Assembly (NCBI RefSeq): GCF_001548235.1
Contig: NZ_AP014938.1
Location: 1,054,001 to 1,118,000, forward strand
DNA length: 64,000 nucleotides
From: Rothia mucilaginosa
GTDB lineage: Bacteria; Actinomycetota; Actinomycetes; Actinomycetales; Micrococcaceae
Direction of reading: 5' to 3'
In this document: piece after piece, positions 52,386 through 61,247 of the stretch
Layout: each line of letters opens with the position of its first letter
Numbering within the stretch: the stretch's first letter is position 1
Program-made: the position numbers and the translations under genes
The notes under the pieces: model-generated
What the model saw: the letters and a program-made list of their open reading frames with translations, nothing else
Told to the model about the DNA's origin: nothing
Databases searched by the model: none

Positions 52386-53990
52386 GTGACTGCATTCCCG
52401 AAGACCTCTAAGAATCTGAGCCGCCGCGGCTTCATCGGTGCCTCCGCACTGGCACCTGCCGCCCTCATGCTCCAGGCAGGCGAAGCCCACGCCGCAGCCA
52501 ACACCCGCGCACAGCTCGCGGCAGTACACAGCGGCTCCCCCGCACATCAGCTGCTCTACAAGACCGATGAATTCTTCATCGCCCACCGCGGTGCCGGCAA
52601 CATCAGCCCCGAGCACACCGCCTACGCCTACGCAGAATCTGTACGCCGAGGCGCCCTCGCCGTCGAAATTTCCGTACGCACCACCAGCGACGGCCAGTTC
52701 GTCTGCATGCACGACACCAACATCAAGCGCACCACCGGTGCGTCCATGGACGTGCGCGGCCACACCCTCGCAGAACTGCGCCAGTACAAGGTCAACATGC
52801 GCAAGAACCTGGGCGAGAAGACCGACCTCTACGACATCCCCACCCTTGAAGAGGCCATCGCCGCAATTAACGCCGTACCTGCTGGTGGCGAATACGCCTC
52901 CGTCGGCGGCAAGAAGGTCGTGCTGTTCCTCGAAGCGAAGGACGGCCCCGCACAGGCAGGCCTCGTCAAGTTCATCACCGAACGCGGCCTGCAGCGCCGC
53001 ACCGTCATCAAGATGTACCGCGACGGCAGCGGTGGCTTCAAGCCCACCTCCAAGTACCTGAAGCTCGCCAACTCCGCAGGCTGCGCCACCTGGTGCTACT
53101 TCGACGGCGGCGACCCCATCGACAAGATCTCCGCAATGGCACGCCACGAAAACGTGGACGCCATCGGCGTACCCTACTACGAGAAGCCGACCGGCGCATC
53201 CCACGGCTCCATGAGCGAGGCGAACGTACGCACCCTCACCAGCCTGGGCAAGGCAGTCATCGTCTGGGAAATCCACCGCCGCTCCGCCTACGAAAAGTAC
53301 AAGGCACTGGGCGTGAAGGGCTTCATGTGCCCCGACCCCTACTGGGTGATCGGTGACCCCTTCGACTCCAGCGTCAAGATTAAGACCGGCAAGCGCCCCC
53401 ACGGCATGCTACCCGCCGACCCCTCCGTCGCAGCGGATATGCCCGACCTGACCGGCGCAGCCATCGTGCACAACCAGCGCTACGACGAATCCGTGCTGCT
53501 CGGCCCCCTGGCGAACTACACCACCCGCGACAAGTACACCCTCGACTTCTCCATGAAGTGGACCGGCGCACTGCCGCAGCAGGCGGGCCACTACGGCTAC
53601 ATTGCTTTCGGTCGCGAACACGACGGCCCCTTCGGCATCGGCAAGAAGTTCGCCGCAAACCAGGAAGACGGCACCTACGTGCTCGCTATCCGCCCCAACT
53701 ACAACGGCGGCTCCGTAGCGCAGATCCTCTGCTTCGAACCCAAGCAGACCAGCCCGCGCGTACTGCACACCATGAAGCTGCGCCAGAAGGTCACCACCGG
53801 CCAGGCACTGAACTGCAAGATCGTGGTGAACAAGAACAGCTTCTACTACACGGTCAACGGCCAGTACTCCAGCCCCATCAACCACAGTGCCTACCGCGGC
53901 CCGTACGTACACTTCGGCCGCTTCCACGGCACCAACGATGGCGGTCCTCTGGAGCTGACTCGAATCGAGGCACGTCAGTCCTGGATTTGA
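52386..53990 (+). CDS. Tat-exported glycerophosphodiester phosphodiesterase with C-terminal beta domain
   Basis: A 534-residue secreted enzyme. The Tat motif SRRGFIG (residues 12-18) and ALAPAALMLQAGEAHA form the signal peptide. The GDPD TIM barrel (residues ~60-320) has HRGAGNISPEHT, EISVRTTSDGQFVCMHD and FLEAKDGPAQ (catalytic His/Glu and metal Glu residues). The last ~190 residues form a beta-rich LamG-like domain (FSMKWTGALPQQAGHYGYIAFGRE to HFGRFHGTNDGGPLEL). It hydrolyses glycerophosphodiesters, possibly teichoic acids or lipids, outside the membrane. GTG 52386 follows AAAGGA; ATG 52332 would disrupt the signal peptide with a long leader. Confidence 0.87.
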   Translation: MTAFPKTSKNLSRRGFIGASALAPAALMLQAGEAHAAANTRAQLAAVHSGSPAHQLLYKTDEFFIAHRGAGNISPEHTAYAYAESVRRGALAVEISVRTTSDGQFVCMHDTNIKRTTGASMDVRGHTLAELRQYKVNMRKNLGEKTDLYDIPTLEEAIAAINAVPAGGEYASVGGKKVVLFLEAKDGPAQAGLVKFITERGLQRRTVIKMYRDGSGGFKPTSKYLKLANSAGCATWCYFDGGDPIDKISAMARHENVDAIGVPYYEKPTGASHGSMSEANVRTLTSLGKAVIVWEIHRRSAYEKYKALGVKGFMCPDPYWVIGDPFDSSVKIKTGKRPHGMLPADPSVAADMPDLTGAAIVHNQRYDESVLLGPLANYTTRDKYTLDFSMKWTGALPQQAGHYGYIAFGREHDGPFGIGKKFAANQEDGTYVLAIRPNYNGGSVAQILCFEPKQTSPRVLHTMKLRQKVTTGQALNCKIVVNKNSFYYTVNGQYSSPINHSAYRGPYVHFGRFHGTNDGGPLELTRIEARQSWI

Positions 53991-54395
53991 GAGAATCGGT
54001 GGGCATAGTCCACCTGGGTGCCCGCCTCACCGCCCGCTAAGCGGTGAAGGCGCGGGTACCGGGCAGAGCGGATGCAACACCGAGCATCCCTTCCGGGCAA
54101 CGCTTTCCATAATTCCTAGCTCCATGATTATTAGCTAGGCGCTCGCGCGCCGAGCGAGAATCTACCCGAGGAATCCACCTGAAGGGGGTCGTATCCAACG
54201 CGGATGCGGCCCCCTTCGGCGTGCCCGCGGTCTTTCAGGGTGGGGAGGGGGAGAGCGGAGAGCGCAGGCGAGGATAGGGCGCGCGGGGACGTGTAGGCGC
54301 GCAGGGGAGTAGAGAGGGGGTAGGGGAGCGTGCGGGACTAGAATTAAAAGCGTCAGAGTCGACCGCACCGGCCGCCCCAACCCGAAAGGCACGCC
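53991..54395. other. Intergenic region
   Basis: These 405 bases have no supported gene. A stable hairpin lies at 54181-54219 (GAAGGGGG pairs with CCCCCTTC, with inner GTATCC/GGAT pairing), probably the end of the glycerophosphodiesterase transcript. TAGAAT at 54340-54345 is a possible -10 box for the aldehyde dehydrogenase. Nothing else is seen. Confidence 0.5.
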
Positions 54396-56057
54396 ATGAC
54401 TACCTCACCCGAAAGCTCCGCTCAGAAGCCCGCCGCGAAGTCCGCCGCGAAGTCCGCCCAGCTGCGAGGCCGCACCGAACCGCACATGCACAGCTTCAAC
54501 ATGCCGCAGCTCGAACCCATCGACCCCTACGAGCGGCCCTCCTACCCCTTCTTCTACGTGCCCACCGACCTGCTCATCGGCGGTAGCTGGGTCACCGGCG
54601 ACAACGGATCCTTCCCCGTGCACAACCCCTCCTGCGGCCAAATCCTCGCGCACGTCGCCGACGCCAGCGTCGAACAGGGCATCGAAGCGCTCGACGCCGC
54701 CTGCGACGCCCGCACCTCCTGGGCGGCAACCAGCGTCCGCGAACGCGCCGACATCCTCAACCGCGCCTACACGCTCATGACACAGCGCACCGAAGTCATC
54801 GCCCGGCTCATGACCCTCGAAATGGGCAAGCCCCTCGACCAGTCCCGCGGCGAGGTCGCCTACGCCGCGAACTACCTGCGCTGGTACGCCGAAGAAGCCG
54901 CCCGCAACTTCGGCCGCACCGCCACCGCCCCCGAATCCGGGCTGCAGATCACCACCGTACGCCGCCCCGTCGGCCCCTGCCTGCTGATTACCCCCTGGAA
55001 CTTCCCGCTCGCCATGGCGGCACGCAAGGTCGCCCCGGCGCTCGCCGCGGGTTGCACCGCGGTGCTCAAGCCCGCCTCCATGACCCCGCTCAGCTCCCTG
55101 TACTTCGCGTCCCTGATGCGTGAGGCGGGCCTGCCGGACGGCGTGCTGAACGTGGTGACCACCAGCCGCACCGGCGAGGTTGTCTCCGCGCTGATGGCTG
55201 ATGAGCGTCTGCGGAAGGTCTCGTTCACCGGCTCCACCGCCGTGGGCCGCACCCTGCTCGCGCAGGCCTCGCAGAACGTTCTGCGCACCTCCATGGAGCT
55301 GGGCGGCAACGCACCGTTCATCGTCTTTGAGGACGCGGACATCCCCGCCGCCGTGGAGGGCGCCTACGCGGCGAAGATGAGGAACATGGGCGAGGCGTGC
55401 ACCGCCGCTAACCGATTCATCGTGCACGAGGACATTGCCGAAGAGTTTACCCGCGCTTTCGTGGAGCGCATGGAGGAGACCGTCGTGGGTGACGGAACCG
55501 TTGATGGAACCGACTGTGGACCGCTAATTCAACCTTCAGCGGTTGAATCCATGCTTTTTATGGTGGAAGATGCCCTGGGTAAGGGTGCGCTCCTCGCCTG
55601 CGGCGGGTACATTCCCGAGCTTGCAGAAAATGTTCCGAGCGATACCGGCGGCATGCCCAAGAACCTGAACAAGGGCAACTTCGTGACCCCCACCGTGCTG
55701 ACCGGCGTGACCGATTCGATGCGTGTGTGGCGTGAAGAAATTTTCGGCCCCGTCGCCCCGATTGCCACGTTCGGCGGCTACGGTGAGGAGGGTGAACGCA
55801 CCGCCCTGAAGCTCGCCAACGACACCGAGTACGGCCTGGCGGCGTACGTGTACACGAGCAACCACCCGCGCTTTACGCGCATGGCGGCAGGACTCGAGTT
55901 CGGCCTGATCGGCTACAACTCCGGCGTCATCTCGAATGCGGCAGCCCCCTTCGGTGGTGTGAAGCAGTCCGGCATGGGTCGCGAGGGTGGCCCCGAGGGT
56001 CTGGAGGAGTACACCGAACTGCAGTACATCGGCGCGCCGAACCCGTTTGCCGGATAA
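54396..56057 (+). CDS. gabD: Succinate-semialdehyde dehydrogenase (NAD(P)+)
   Basis: A 553-residue aldehyde dehydrogenase. The catalytic Cys is in MGEACTAANRF and the Glu in MELGGNAPF; the cofactor pocket PWNFPLAMAARKVAPALAAG and the GSTAVGR turn are also intact. MGEACTAANR is the form typical of SSADH, which turns succinic semialdehyde into succinate in GABA breakdown. The protein carries an N-terminal extension (residues ~1-45, KSAAKSAQLRGR) and an ~18-residue Asn/Lys insert before the C-terminal domain (GGMPKNLNKGNF). No gabT lies next to it. The ATG has GAAAGG upstream. Confidence 0.9.
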   Translation: MTTSPESSAQKPAAKSAAKSAQLRGRTEPHMHSFNMPQLEPIDPYERPSYPFFYVPTDLLIGGSWVTGDNGSFPVHNPSCGQILAHVADASVEQGIEALDAACDARTSWAATSVRERADILNRAYTLMTQRTEVIARLMTLEMGKPLDQSRGEVAYAANYLRWYAEEAARNFGRTATAPESGLQITTVRRPVGPCLLITPWNFPLAMAARKVAPALAAGCTAVLKPASMTPLSSLYFASLMREAGLPDGVLNVVTTSRTGEVVSALMADERLRKVSFTGSTAVGRTLLAQASQNVLRTSMELGGNAPFIVFEDADIPAAVEGAYAAKMRNMGEACTAANRFIVHEDIAEEFTRAFVERMEETVVGDGTVDGTDCGPLIQPSAVESMLFMVEDALGKGALLACGGYIPELAENVPSDTGGMPKNLNKGNFVTPTVLTGVTDSMRVWREEIFGPVAPIATFGGYGEEGERTALKLANDTEYGLAAYVYTSNHPRFTRMAAGLEFGLIGYNSGVISNAAAPFGGVKQSGMGREGGPEGLEEYTELQYIGAPNPFAG

Positions 56058-56095
56058 GTCTGAGATCCCGGCTACAGCGAACTCTGGATGCAGTG

Positions 56096-56136
56096 AAGCC
56101 CCGGCGGGTACCCGAGAAGGTGCCCGCTGGGGCTTT
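56096..56136. terminator. Terminator after gabD
   Basis: AAGCCCCGGCGGGTA pairs with TGCCCGCTGGGGCTT around a CCGAGAAGG loop. The stem is strong and the T tract is short. Confidence 0.75.
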
Positions 56137-56160
56137 GCGCTGTCTAATCATGCGCGGGTG

Positions 56161-56228
56161 CTAGAGCTGGCGCAGTGGCTAGGACTAGTGCTGCCTAGAA
56201 CTGACTCTGCCTAGAGCTGGCGCAGTGG
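56161..56228. repeat. Short direct repeat at the 3' end of the sucrase/ferredoxin-like gene
   Basis: CTAGAGCTGGCGCAGTGG occurs at 56161-56178 and again at 56211-56228. A diverged copy (GAGCTGACGCAG) forms the last codons of the adjacent gene. The pattern suggests local duplication of the gene's end. Confidence 0.6.
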
Positions 56229-57338
56229 TTAGAGCTGACGCAGCGCGAGCAGCTCGCGACTGAAAGCATCCGCGGGACCCTTGCCGCAGGAGTTGGGGCG
56301 CGGCTCAAGGGTGACCCGCTCAAAGAAGGTGACCCAGGTGCGTCCGTCGGTGTGGGAGGTGAGCGCCGCCTCCATGGTGGGGTGTTCGGCGGTATCTACC
56401 GGGGGCTCGATGCCCGCCTCGCGGAGTGCGTTTAGCGCCTCCGCTGCCGATGTTTCACGTGAAACCAAACCTCCAGAGGTTACTTCTTCACCCTTTTTCT
56501 CCAGTTCGAGGCGTACGGCAACCTCCGCCGCCTGCTCCACCGGGGTATCCGTGCTGCGGCCTCGCAGACCGTGCAGCGACGGAATGGAACGACCCGCCAG
56601 CGACAGGTACGCCGCCAGCGCCGAAGGCTCCGAGAGGCGACCGTAGGTGTAGCCGGTGGGCAGCATAATGCCGACCGGGGCAAAGCGGTGACCGCCCGTA
56701 TGCGAGCACTCCCAGACCGCATTACCCGGCAGGATATCCGCCAGGTGTGCCGCAATGGGGCGACCGCGCAGGGCACAGCAGCGGTCACGCTTGGAATGGG
56801 TGCACACGAGAATGGCGGGGGAATCCATGAGCTCCGCGTCGGTCGCCTGAATCAACTCCTCCGGGTTGCCCAGGGGTAGTTCGAGGAGCTGTTCGGGGGT
56901 GCTCACGCTGAACGAGTAGAGCTTCTCCTCACCCGGAGTGCAGAGCGCGTAGAGTACCCGGTGGGTCGGGTTGCCGGATGTATCCGGCACGCCGTGCAGT
57001 ACACGCCCCGCCCTGCCCACCTGGCGGATCAGCAGGAACTTCAAACCCGCCTGCGAGACTGCCTCGCCCAACGCCTCCGAAAGCTCCTCGCCGAGGGCGG
57101 AGCCGTCCAGCACGTCGCGGCCCCACTGGCCCACGTGTTCGAGCGCAAGCCATGCGGTGGCGCGTCCGGCGGTGCCGCCGAGCGCCTCGTCGTCGTAGAG
57201 GGAGCAGGAGTCTGCCGGGATGCTCGTGGCACGCGTGCGGGATGAGAGCTCATCGGCGTGCGCGGCACGCAGATTCTTTAGCTCGGAGGGGTCGCTGGCG
57301 CGCGGCTCGGGGGTGGTGGGGGTGCAGGATTCAGTCAT
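56229..57338 (-). CDS. Sucrase/ferredoxin-like protein (thioredoxin-like 2Fe-2S)
   Basis: A 369-residue protein of the sucraseferredoxin-like family. The Fe-S motif is complete: CTHSKRDRCC (C179, C187, C188), GRPIA and WECSHTGGHRFAP (C211, H213, H217). Members bind a [2Fe-2S] cluster in a thioredoxin-like fold; their reaction is unknown. The N-terminal ~170 residues have GTAGRATAWLALEHVGQWG, the family's sucrase-like part, and the C-terminal ~100 residues are variable. It lies alone between two convergent-side genes. GAATT precedes the ATG with no clear ribosome site. Confidence 0.85.
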   Translation of the reverse strand: MTESCTPTTPEPRASDPSELKNLRAAHADELSSRTRATSIPADSCSLYDDEALGGTAGRATAWLALEHVGQWGRDVLDGSALGEELSEALGEAVSQAGLKFLLIRQVGRAGRVLHGVPDTSGNPTHRVLYALCTPGEEKLYSFSVSTPEQLLELPLGNPEELIQATDAELMDSPAILVCTHSKRDRCCALRGRPIAAHLADILPGNAVWECSHTGGHRFAPVGIMLPTGYTYGRLSEPSALAAYLSLAGRSIPSLHGLRGRSTDTPVEQAAEVAVRLELEKKGEEVTSGGLVSRETSAAEALNALREAGIEPPVDTAEHPTMEAALTSHTDGRTWVTFFERVTLEPRPNSCGKGPADAFSRELLALRQL

Positions 57339-57452
57339 AATTCCTCGATTCTACGCCTGCAGACTGTGAGGGTGCTATAGCGCTCAAAAATCGCCGATAA
57401 ATCCAAAAGACAACCGTATCAGGGTGATTTTCAGGGGCTATCGGGCGGTCAA

Positions 57453-58076
57453 CTACTCAGGAAGAAGCGCCAAAGCGACGCGGTAGAGGCGGTCCTTCTC
57501 TTCGGCGCTACCGATGAAGGAGCGGAGCATGTACCCCTGGAAAACCATCATGAAGGCGTCTGCATGGTCGCGGGCGTAGTCGGCGATGAGCGCCTCCTGC
57601 TTGGGGGTGCGCCGTGTCGGGTCGGGGTTGATTTCGTGCAGAACGCGCAGCTGTTCGGCCGCCCAGGGGGTGAGGGCCTTGATGATGATGCCCTGCAGCA
57701 GGGGAATCGTGTCCGCGGTTGCCTTGGCAATTTCGGGTGCGTGGAGCGATTCGAGGCGGATGCGCAGCATGGCGGAGAAGTTCTCGTTAATCATTTGGTT
57801 GGTGTGGATGGTTTCGAGAATGTCCTGGGGGCCGGCGCCTTCGGGGAGCGCGGCGTAGAGTGCCTTAATGCTGGTGAGTCGCTCGTTGATGGCGCTGATG
57901 AGGATGTCTTCTTTGCCGGTGAAGTGCGAGTAGATGGATCCGGAGGACAGCCCGGAGGCTTTGATGATGTCGCTCATGGAGGTGTTGGTGTAGCCGCGTT
58001 CGATAAAGCAGGCGATGGCTGCTTCGATGATTTGGGCTCGGCGTGCGGCTTTGGTGGCTTCTGTTAGTCGGGGCAT
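57453..58076 (-). CDS. TetR/AcrR family repressor
   Basis: A 207-residue TetR regulator. The HTH covers residues ~10-55: RRAQIIEAAIACFIERGYTN, SMSDIIKASGLSSGSIYSHF. The variable ligand domain follows. The ATG lies six bases after TAGACT, with a TTGTAA -35 box at 17-base spacing and no ribosome site, so the mRNA is leaderless. One of three matching operators overlaps that -35, so the protein very likely represses itself and the divergent membrane protein gene. Confidence 0.93.
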   Translation of the reverse strand: MPRLTEATKAARRAQIIEAAIACFIERGYTNTSMSDIIKASGLSSGSIYSHFTGKEDILISAINERLTSIKALYAALPEGAGPQDILETIHTNQMINENFSAMLRIRLESLHAPEIAKATADTIPLLQGIIIKALTPWAAEQLRVLHEINPDPTRRTPKQEALIADYARDHADAFMMVFQGYMLRSFIGSAEEKDRLYRVALALLPE

Positions 58077-58111
58077 GGTTCCAGTCTAGGGAGTTGGCAT
58101 AAAACTTACAA
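58077..58111 (-). promoter_or_regulatory. Leaderless promoter of the TetR gene
   Basis: On the minus strand: -35 TTGTAA (58106-58111), 17-base spacer, -10 TAGACT (58083-58088), six bases, then ATG (58074-58076). Confidence 0.7.
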
Positions 58112-58131
58112 ACACAATGGAAATTCTTTTT
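58110..58131. promoter_or_regulatory. TetR operator site 1
   Basis: AAACACAAT-GGAA-ATTCTTTTT, a 9-4-9 dyad overlapping the -35 box of the TetR gene. Confidence 0.6.
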
Positions 58132-58141
58132 GTGACTTTGT

Positions 58142-58163
58142 AAACAAAATGGCTATTGTGTTT
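58142..58163. promoter_or_regulatory. TetR operator site 2
   Basis: AAACAAAAT-GGCT-ATTGTGTTT, the best 9-4-9 match. It abuts the -35 (TTGCGC 58162-58167) of the divergent gene, whose -10 is TAGAGT (58185-58190). Confidence 0.7.
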
Positions 58164-58200
58164 GCGCTCGGTCAAAAACGGGAGTAGAGTTCTATCCCGT

Positions 58201-58222
58201 AAACGAAACAGACATTTTGTTT
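58201..58222. promoter_or_regulatory. TetR operator site 3
   Basis: AAACGAAAC-AGAC-ATTTTGTTT, directly before the GGAGG ribosome site (58223-58227) of the membrane protein gene, about +4 from its predicted start of transcription. Confidence 0.65.
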
Positions 58223-58232
58223 GGAGGTTGTC

Positions 58233-59414
58233 ATGAGCAACGAACCCACCACCGCGCCCACCGCAGAATCGGTGAGCGCCACCAACCCCACTACCACCAA
58301 GACCCCGGCAGAAACCCCCGAGCGCTCCTCCTGGATTAAGGTCATCAGCACCTCACTGCTGGCATCCCTGATCGTTGCGGTTGTTATCCTCGCCTTCACA
58401 TGGCCCACCAAAACCATGGAAGCGAAAAACCTGCCCGTCTCCATCACCGGCCCTGAAGTGACCGTCAGCCAATTTGAGCAATCCCTCAAAGACCGCGGCA
58501 TCGAAACCTTCGACCTGAAGCAGGCCACCTCCCGCGAAGACGCCGAAAACCAAATCAAGCAGCGCGAAACCTACGGCGCTATCGTCTTCACCGAAGGCGC
58601 AGCCCCCGAGGTGCTCACCGCCCCCGCCGCTAACGCCGCAGCAACCCAGATGCTCAACAGCGTAGCCACCCAGCTGAACGCGCAGATTCAGCAGCAGGCG
58701 CTCGCCGCTAAGACCGAAGCCCTCACCCAGGCGGTGCAGGCCGGCGGTGAGCAGGGCGCACAGGCTGCCGCTCAGCTGGAGCAGATGAAGGCAGAAGCTG
58801 AAAAGGCCTCCGCTATGACCGTGAAGACCACCGCCGTAGTGCCCCTGAGCGAGAGTGACTCCTCCGGTTCTGGTATCGCTATCTCTGCGTTTCCCCTGGT
58901 CATCGGCGGTATTCTGGGTGGTTCCTTCTCCGCCCTGCGCGTGAACGGTACCTGGCGTCGCTTCGCCACCGCTAGCCTCTACGCCGTGATTGGTGGCGCA
59001 ATCACCGCCCTGATTCTGAGCACCTGGTTCGGTTTCATCCCCGGCGACTTCGCAACCCTGTGGGCAGCATTCGGCGCCACCTACCTTGCCACCGCATCCT
59101 TCATGATTGGCTTCGGTAGCCTGCTCGTCCCCGCCGCAGGCCTGGGCCTGGGCGCCGTCGTCACCATGTTTATCGGCAACCCGATTTCCGGTGCAAGCAT
59201 GCCGAGCGTATTCCTGCCCGGCGCGTGGGGTGCTATCGGTCAGATGATGGTGCCGGGTGCCTCCTCGACCCTACTGCGTTCCATCGCGTACTTCCCGGAG
59301 GCTGCAACGAGCGGCCAGTGGCTGGTGCTCGGCTCTTGGATTGCCTGCGGTCTGCTCGCCGGCGTGATCGGCTGGGCTCTCAAGGAGCGCCGCACCGCAA
59401 CGGTGGAGGCATAA
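58233..59414 (+). CDS. YhgE/ABC-2-like membrane export protein
   Basis: A 393-residue membrane protein: a Thr/Pro-rich cytosolic N-terminus (~35 residues), one TM (WIKVISTSLLASLIVAVVIL), a ~165-residue extracytoplasmic domain with a Gln/Ala-rich coiled coil (NAQIQQQALAAKTEALTQAV), then about five TMs. This layout fits the YhgE/Pip and ABC-2 permease relatives that pair with TetR regulators in drug or toxin export. No ATPase is adjacent, so it may work with another pump or without ATP. Regulation by the divergent TetR is strongly suggested by three operators. GGAGG lies before ATG 58233. Confidence 0.78.
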   Translation: MSNEPTTAPTAESVSATNPTTTKTPAETPERSSWIKVISTSLLASLIVAVVILAFTWPTKTMEAKNLPVSITGPEVTVSQFEQSLKDRGIETFDLKQATSREDAENQIKQRETYGAIVFTEGAAPEVLTAPAANAAATQMLNSVATQLNAQIQQQALAAKTEALTQAVQAGGEQGAQAAAQLEQMKAEAEKASAMTVKTTAVVPLSESDSSGSGIAISAFPLVIGGILGGSFSALRVNGTWRRFATASLYAVIGGAITALILSTWFGFIPGDFATLWAAFGATYLATASFMIGFGSLLVPAAGLGLGAVVTMFIGNPISGASMPSVFLPGAWGAIGQMMVPGASSTLLRSIAYFPEAATSGQWLVLGSWIACGLLAGVIGWALKERRTATVEA

Positions 59415-59476
59415 GCGCCGCGGGTTAGACCGCCGGTGCAGCGTAGCCGGTAAAAATATAGCCGGTGCAATGTAAG

Positions 59477-59518
59477 AAGGGTGTGCGCCGTGTTCACTGA
59501 ACACGGCACACACCCTTT
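59477..59518. terminator. Bidirectional terminator
   Basis: AAGGGTGTG..CCGTGTTCA pairs with ACACGG..CACACCCTT around CTGA, between the membrane protein and lipoprotein copy 3. Confidence 0.85.
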
Positions 59519-59542
59519 CGGCTTACCGACTGTTATGCGCTG

Positions 59543-60457
59543 TTACTGGTTGTCGAGAACGTACTGCTTGAACTGCTCATCCTTGCGTTTGAATTCTTTG
59601 AGCTCATTCTCCAGGGCAGCCTGGTTCTTGGCGATGAGCGGCTTCTGGTACTGCGCCTCCAGGTCGTAGAGCTTCTGCGAACGGCCTACATCCTGATTGC
59701 ACTGCGCCTGGATGACTGCGATTCGAATTTCTTCTTCGGAGGGGGTGTTGCTCTGAGGAATGTTCTTTTCTTCCTTGACGGTCATCTCACTATCGGGGGT
59801 GAGACCCTTGTCCTTGACGCATCGCTTCCACTCGTCGTCGAGAGATTCTTTGAGCTGCCTATCGCCTGCGGCGTTTCGAACGTCGTTCTCCACACGCCTA
59901 TACGTGGCGGAGCCGAATGGGATCTCTCCAATTTGCTTCATCTCATCGACGGCGCGCTGATAGCATTCGGTGCTGACATCCTTCCCAGGGTCGGAGGAGG
60001 GCGCAGGGGAGGACAGATCCAGCGTATTCGATTCATTAGGCTCGTGGAGGCCGTACTTTTGGGCGTACTCAACGTTCCAGATTCCGTAGGTCCTGCCGTG
60101 GTTCCTGCCGGATCCCTCGGTGCGGACAAACATCTTGTAGTGCTGCCCGTGTTCGGCAAAGCACTTTTTGCGGGCGAGCTCAAGGGCTTTGGTGTAGTAT
60201 TCGTCCTTGCCGGTGGTGTCGTATGCGTCCAGGGGTAGGATTACCTGGTCATTTTCTGCGTCGAAGATTGCTCGGGCACTTTCATCTTTCTCCAGCGAAG
60301 GACCGAAAGAGCACGAGGAGAGCGTGAGACCCAGCAGGATTGCGGCGGCAGCTCGCGCAAAGTTACGCCTTGCGCCGGTAGATGCTGTGCGACCGGTAGG
60401 TGCTGTATGGCGGGTATACCCTGCACTGCCGGTAGAGCTCATGCGGTGGTTAGACAT
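59543..60457 (-). CDS. Lipoprotein of an unrecognised family, copy 3
   Basis: A 304-residue lipoprotein related to the tandem pair at 43.5-45.2 kb. The signal region has a long N-terminal part (MSNHRMSSTGSAGYTRHTA ... RRNFARAAAAILLGLTLSSC) with lipobox LSSC. Shared landmarks are VILPLDAYD, KKCFAEHGQHYK, TYGIWNVEYAQKYGL, EWKRCVKDKGLTP and EEIRIAVIQAQCNQDVGRSQKLYDLEAQYQKPLIAKNQ. It carries a longer Ser/Pro-rich linker (SSPAPSSDPGKD). Function unknown. A run of nine C (nine G on the coding strand) lies 49-57 bases upstream of its ATG. Confidence 0.82.
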   Translation of the reverse strand: MSNHRMSSTGSAGYTRHTAPTGRTASTGARRNFARAAAAILLGLTLSSCSFGPSLEKDESARAIFDAENDQVILPLDAYDTTGKDEYYTKALELARKKCFAEHGQHYKMFVRTEGSGRNHGRTYGIWNVEYAQKYGLHEPNESNTLDLSSPAPSSDPGKDVSTECYQRAVDEMKQIGEIPFGSATYRRVENDVRNAAGDRQLKESLDDEWKRCVKDKGLTPDSEMTVKEEKNIPQSNTPSEEEIRIAVIQAQCNQDVGRSQKLYDLEAQYQKPLIAKNQAALENELKEFKRKDEQFKQYVLDNQ

Positions 60458-60782
60458 GGTGTGTCTCCAATCTGTTACGGGGAGCCCGTGGCGTCGCGGC
60501 CACAACCCCCCCCCGTAGGCCACGCGAACTAGGTGGCCTTGAGAACACTTCTTGAGAAGGTGACTTAACAATACCCCTAGTGAGGGCGGGTTCGCGCTCA
60601 ATAGGCTGGTGCGTGCGCTAGAAAATTTTCTGCCGCACGGTGGGTTTGCGCAGGTCACGGCTCAGCCCGGCAAAAATACGGCGGAATCACGGCGGAATCA
60701 CTGCAAAAACAGCGCAAGCGCAGGACGGGTAGGCGGGCGCACCTGATTTGGTACCCCGCCCACCTCGCGCCACAATGAACAC
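60458..60782. other. Intergenic region with a C9 tract
   Basis: No gene is supported in these 325 bases. A run of nine C lies at 60506-60514, upstream of lipoprotein copy 3, within sequence that can fold (GTGGC/GCCAC elements at 60489-60533). Two direct copies of CTTGAGAA lie at 60538-60545 and 60551-60558. The S4 protein promoter is at the right end. Confidence 0.6.
60748..60782 (+). promoter_or_regulatory. Leaderless promoter of the S4 RNA-binding protein gene
   Basis: -35 TTGGTA (60748-60753), 17-base spacer, -10 CACAAT (60771-60776), six bases, ATG 60783. No ribosome site is present. Confidence 0.65.
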
Positions 60783-61175
60783 ATGACCGCAGAAGACACC
60801 ACCACACTAACCAGCGCCAGGCTCGACCTCTGGCTCTGGTCAGTGCGCATCTTTAAGACCCGCTCCCTCGCCGCCGACGAATGCAAAGGCGGCCACGTGC
60901 GCGTCAACGACGCACCCGCCAAGCCCTCCCAAAAACTCAAGAAAGGCGACATCGTCAAGGTCCGCTACCCCGGCTGGGAACGCGTCTTCAAAGTCGAAAA
61001 GCTCCTCGTCAAACGCGTAGGCGCGCCCATCGCCGTCACCTGCTACGAAGACCTCTCCGGCCCGCGCCCCGCCTACCTCTCCATGCCGCCGGTCGCCAAA
61101 CGCGAACGAGGCAGCGGCCGCCCCACCAAGAAGGAACGCCGCGCCCTCGACGAACTGCGCGGTCGAGGCGCCTAA
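60783..61175 (+). CDS. S4 domain RNA-binding protein (Hsp15/HslR-like)
   Basis: A 130-residue protein. The S4 domain spans residues ~10-60: RLDLWLWSVRIFKTRSLAADECKGGHVRVNDAPAKPS. The C-terminal segment GSGRPTKKERRALDELRGR is a basic helical tail typical of Hsp15/HslR. E. coli Hsp15 rescues stalled 50S subunits that still carry peptidyl-tRNA. Probable leaderless mRNA. Confidence 0.93.
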   Translation: MTAEDTTTLTSARLDLWLWSVRIFKTRSLAADECKGGHVRVNDAPAKPSQKLKKGDIVKVRYPGWERVFKVEKLLVKRVGAPIAVTCYEDLSGPRPAYLSMPPVAKRERGSGRPTKKERRALDELRGRGA

Positions 61176-61247
61176 AGCGCATCTCACGGAGTGCACCCCG
61201 CCCCGCGTGCAGGCACCCGCCGGGGCGGCGGGGAGTAGCCTAGAGGG

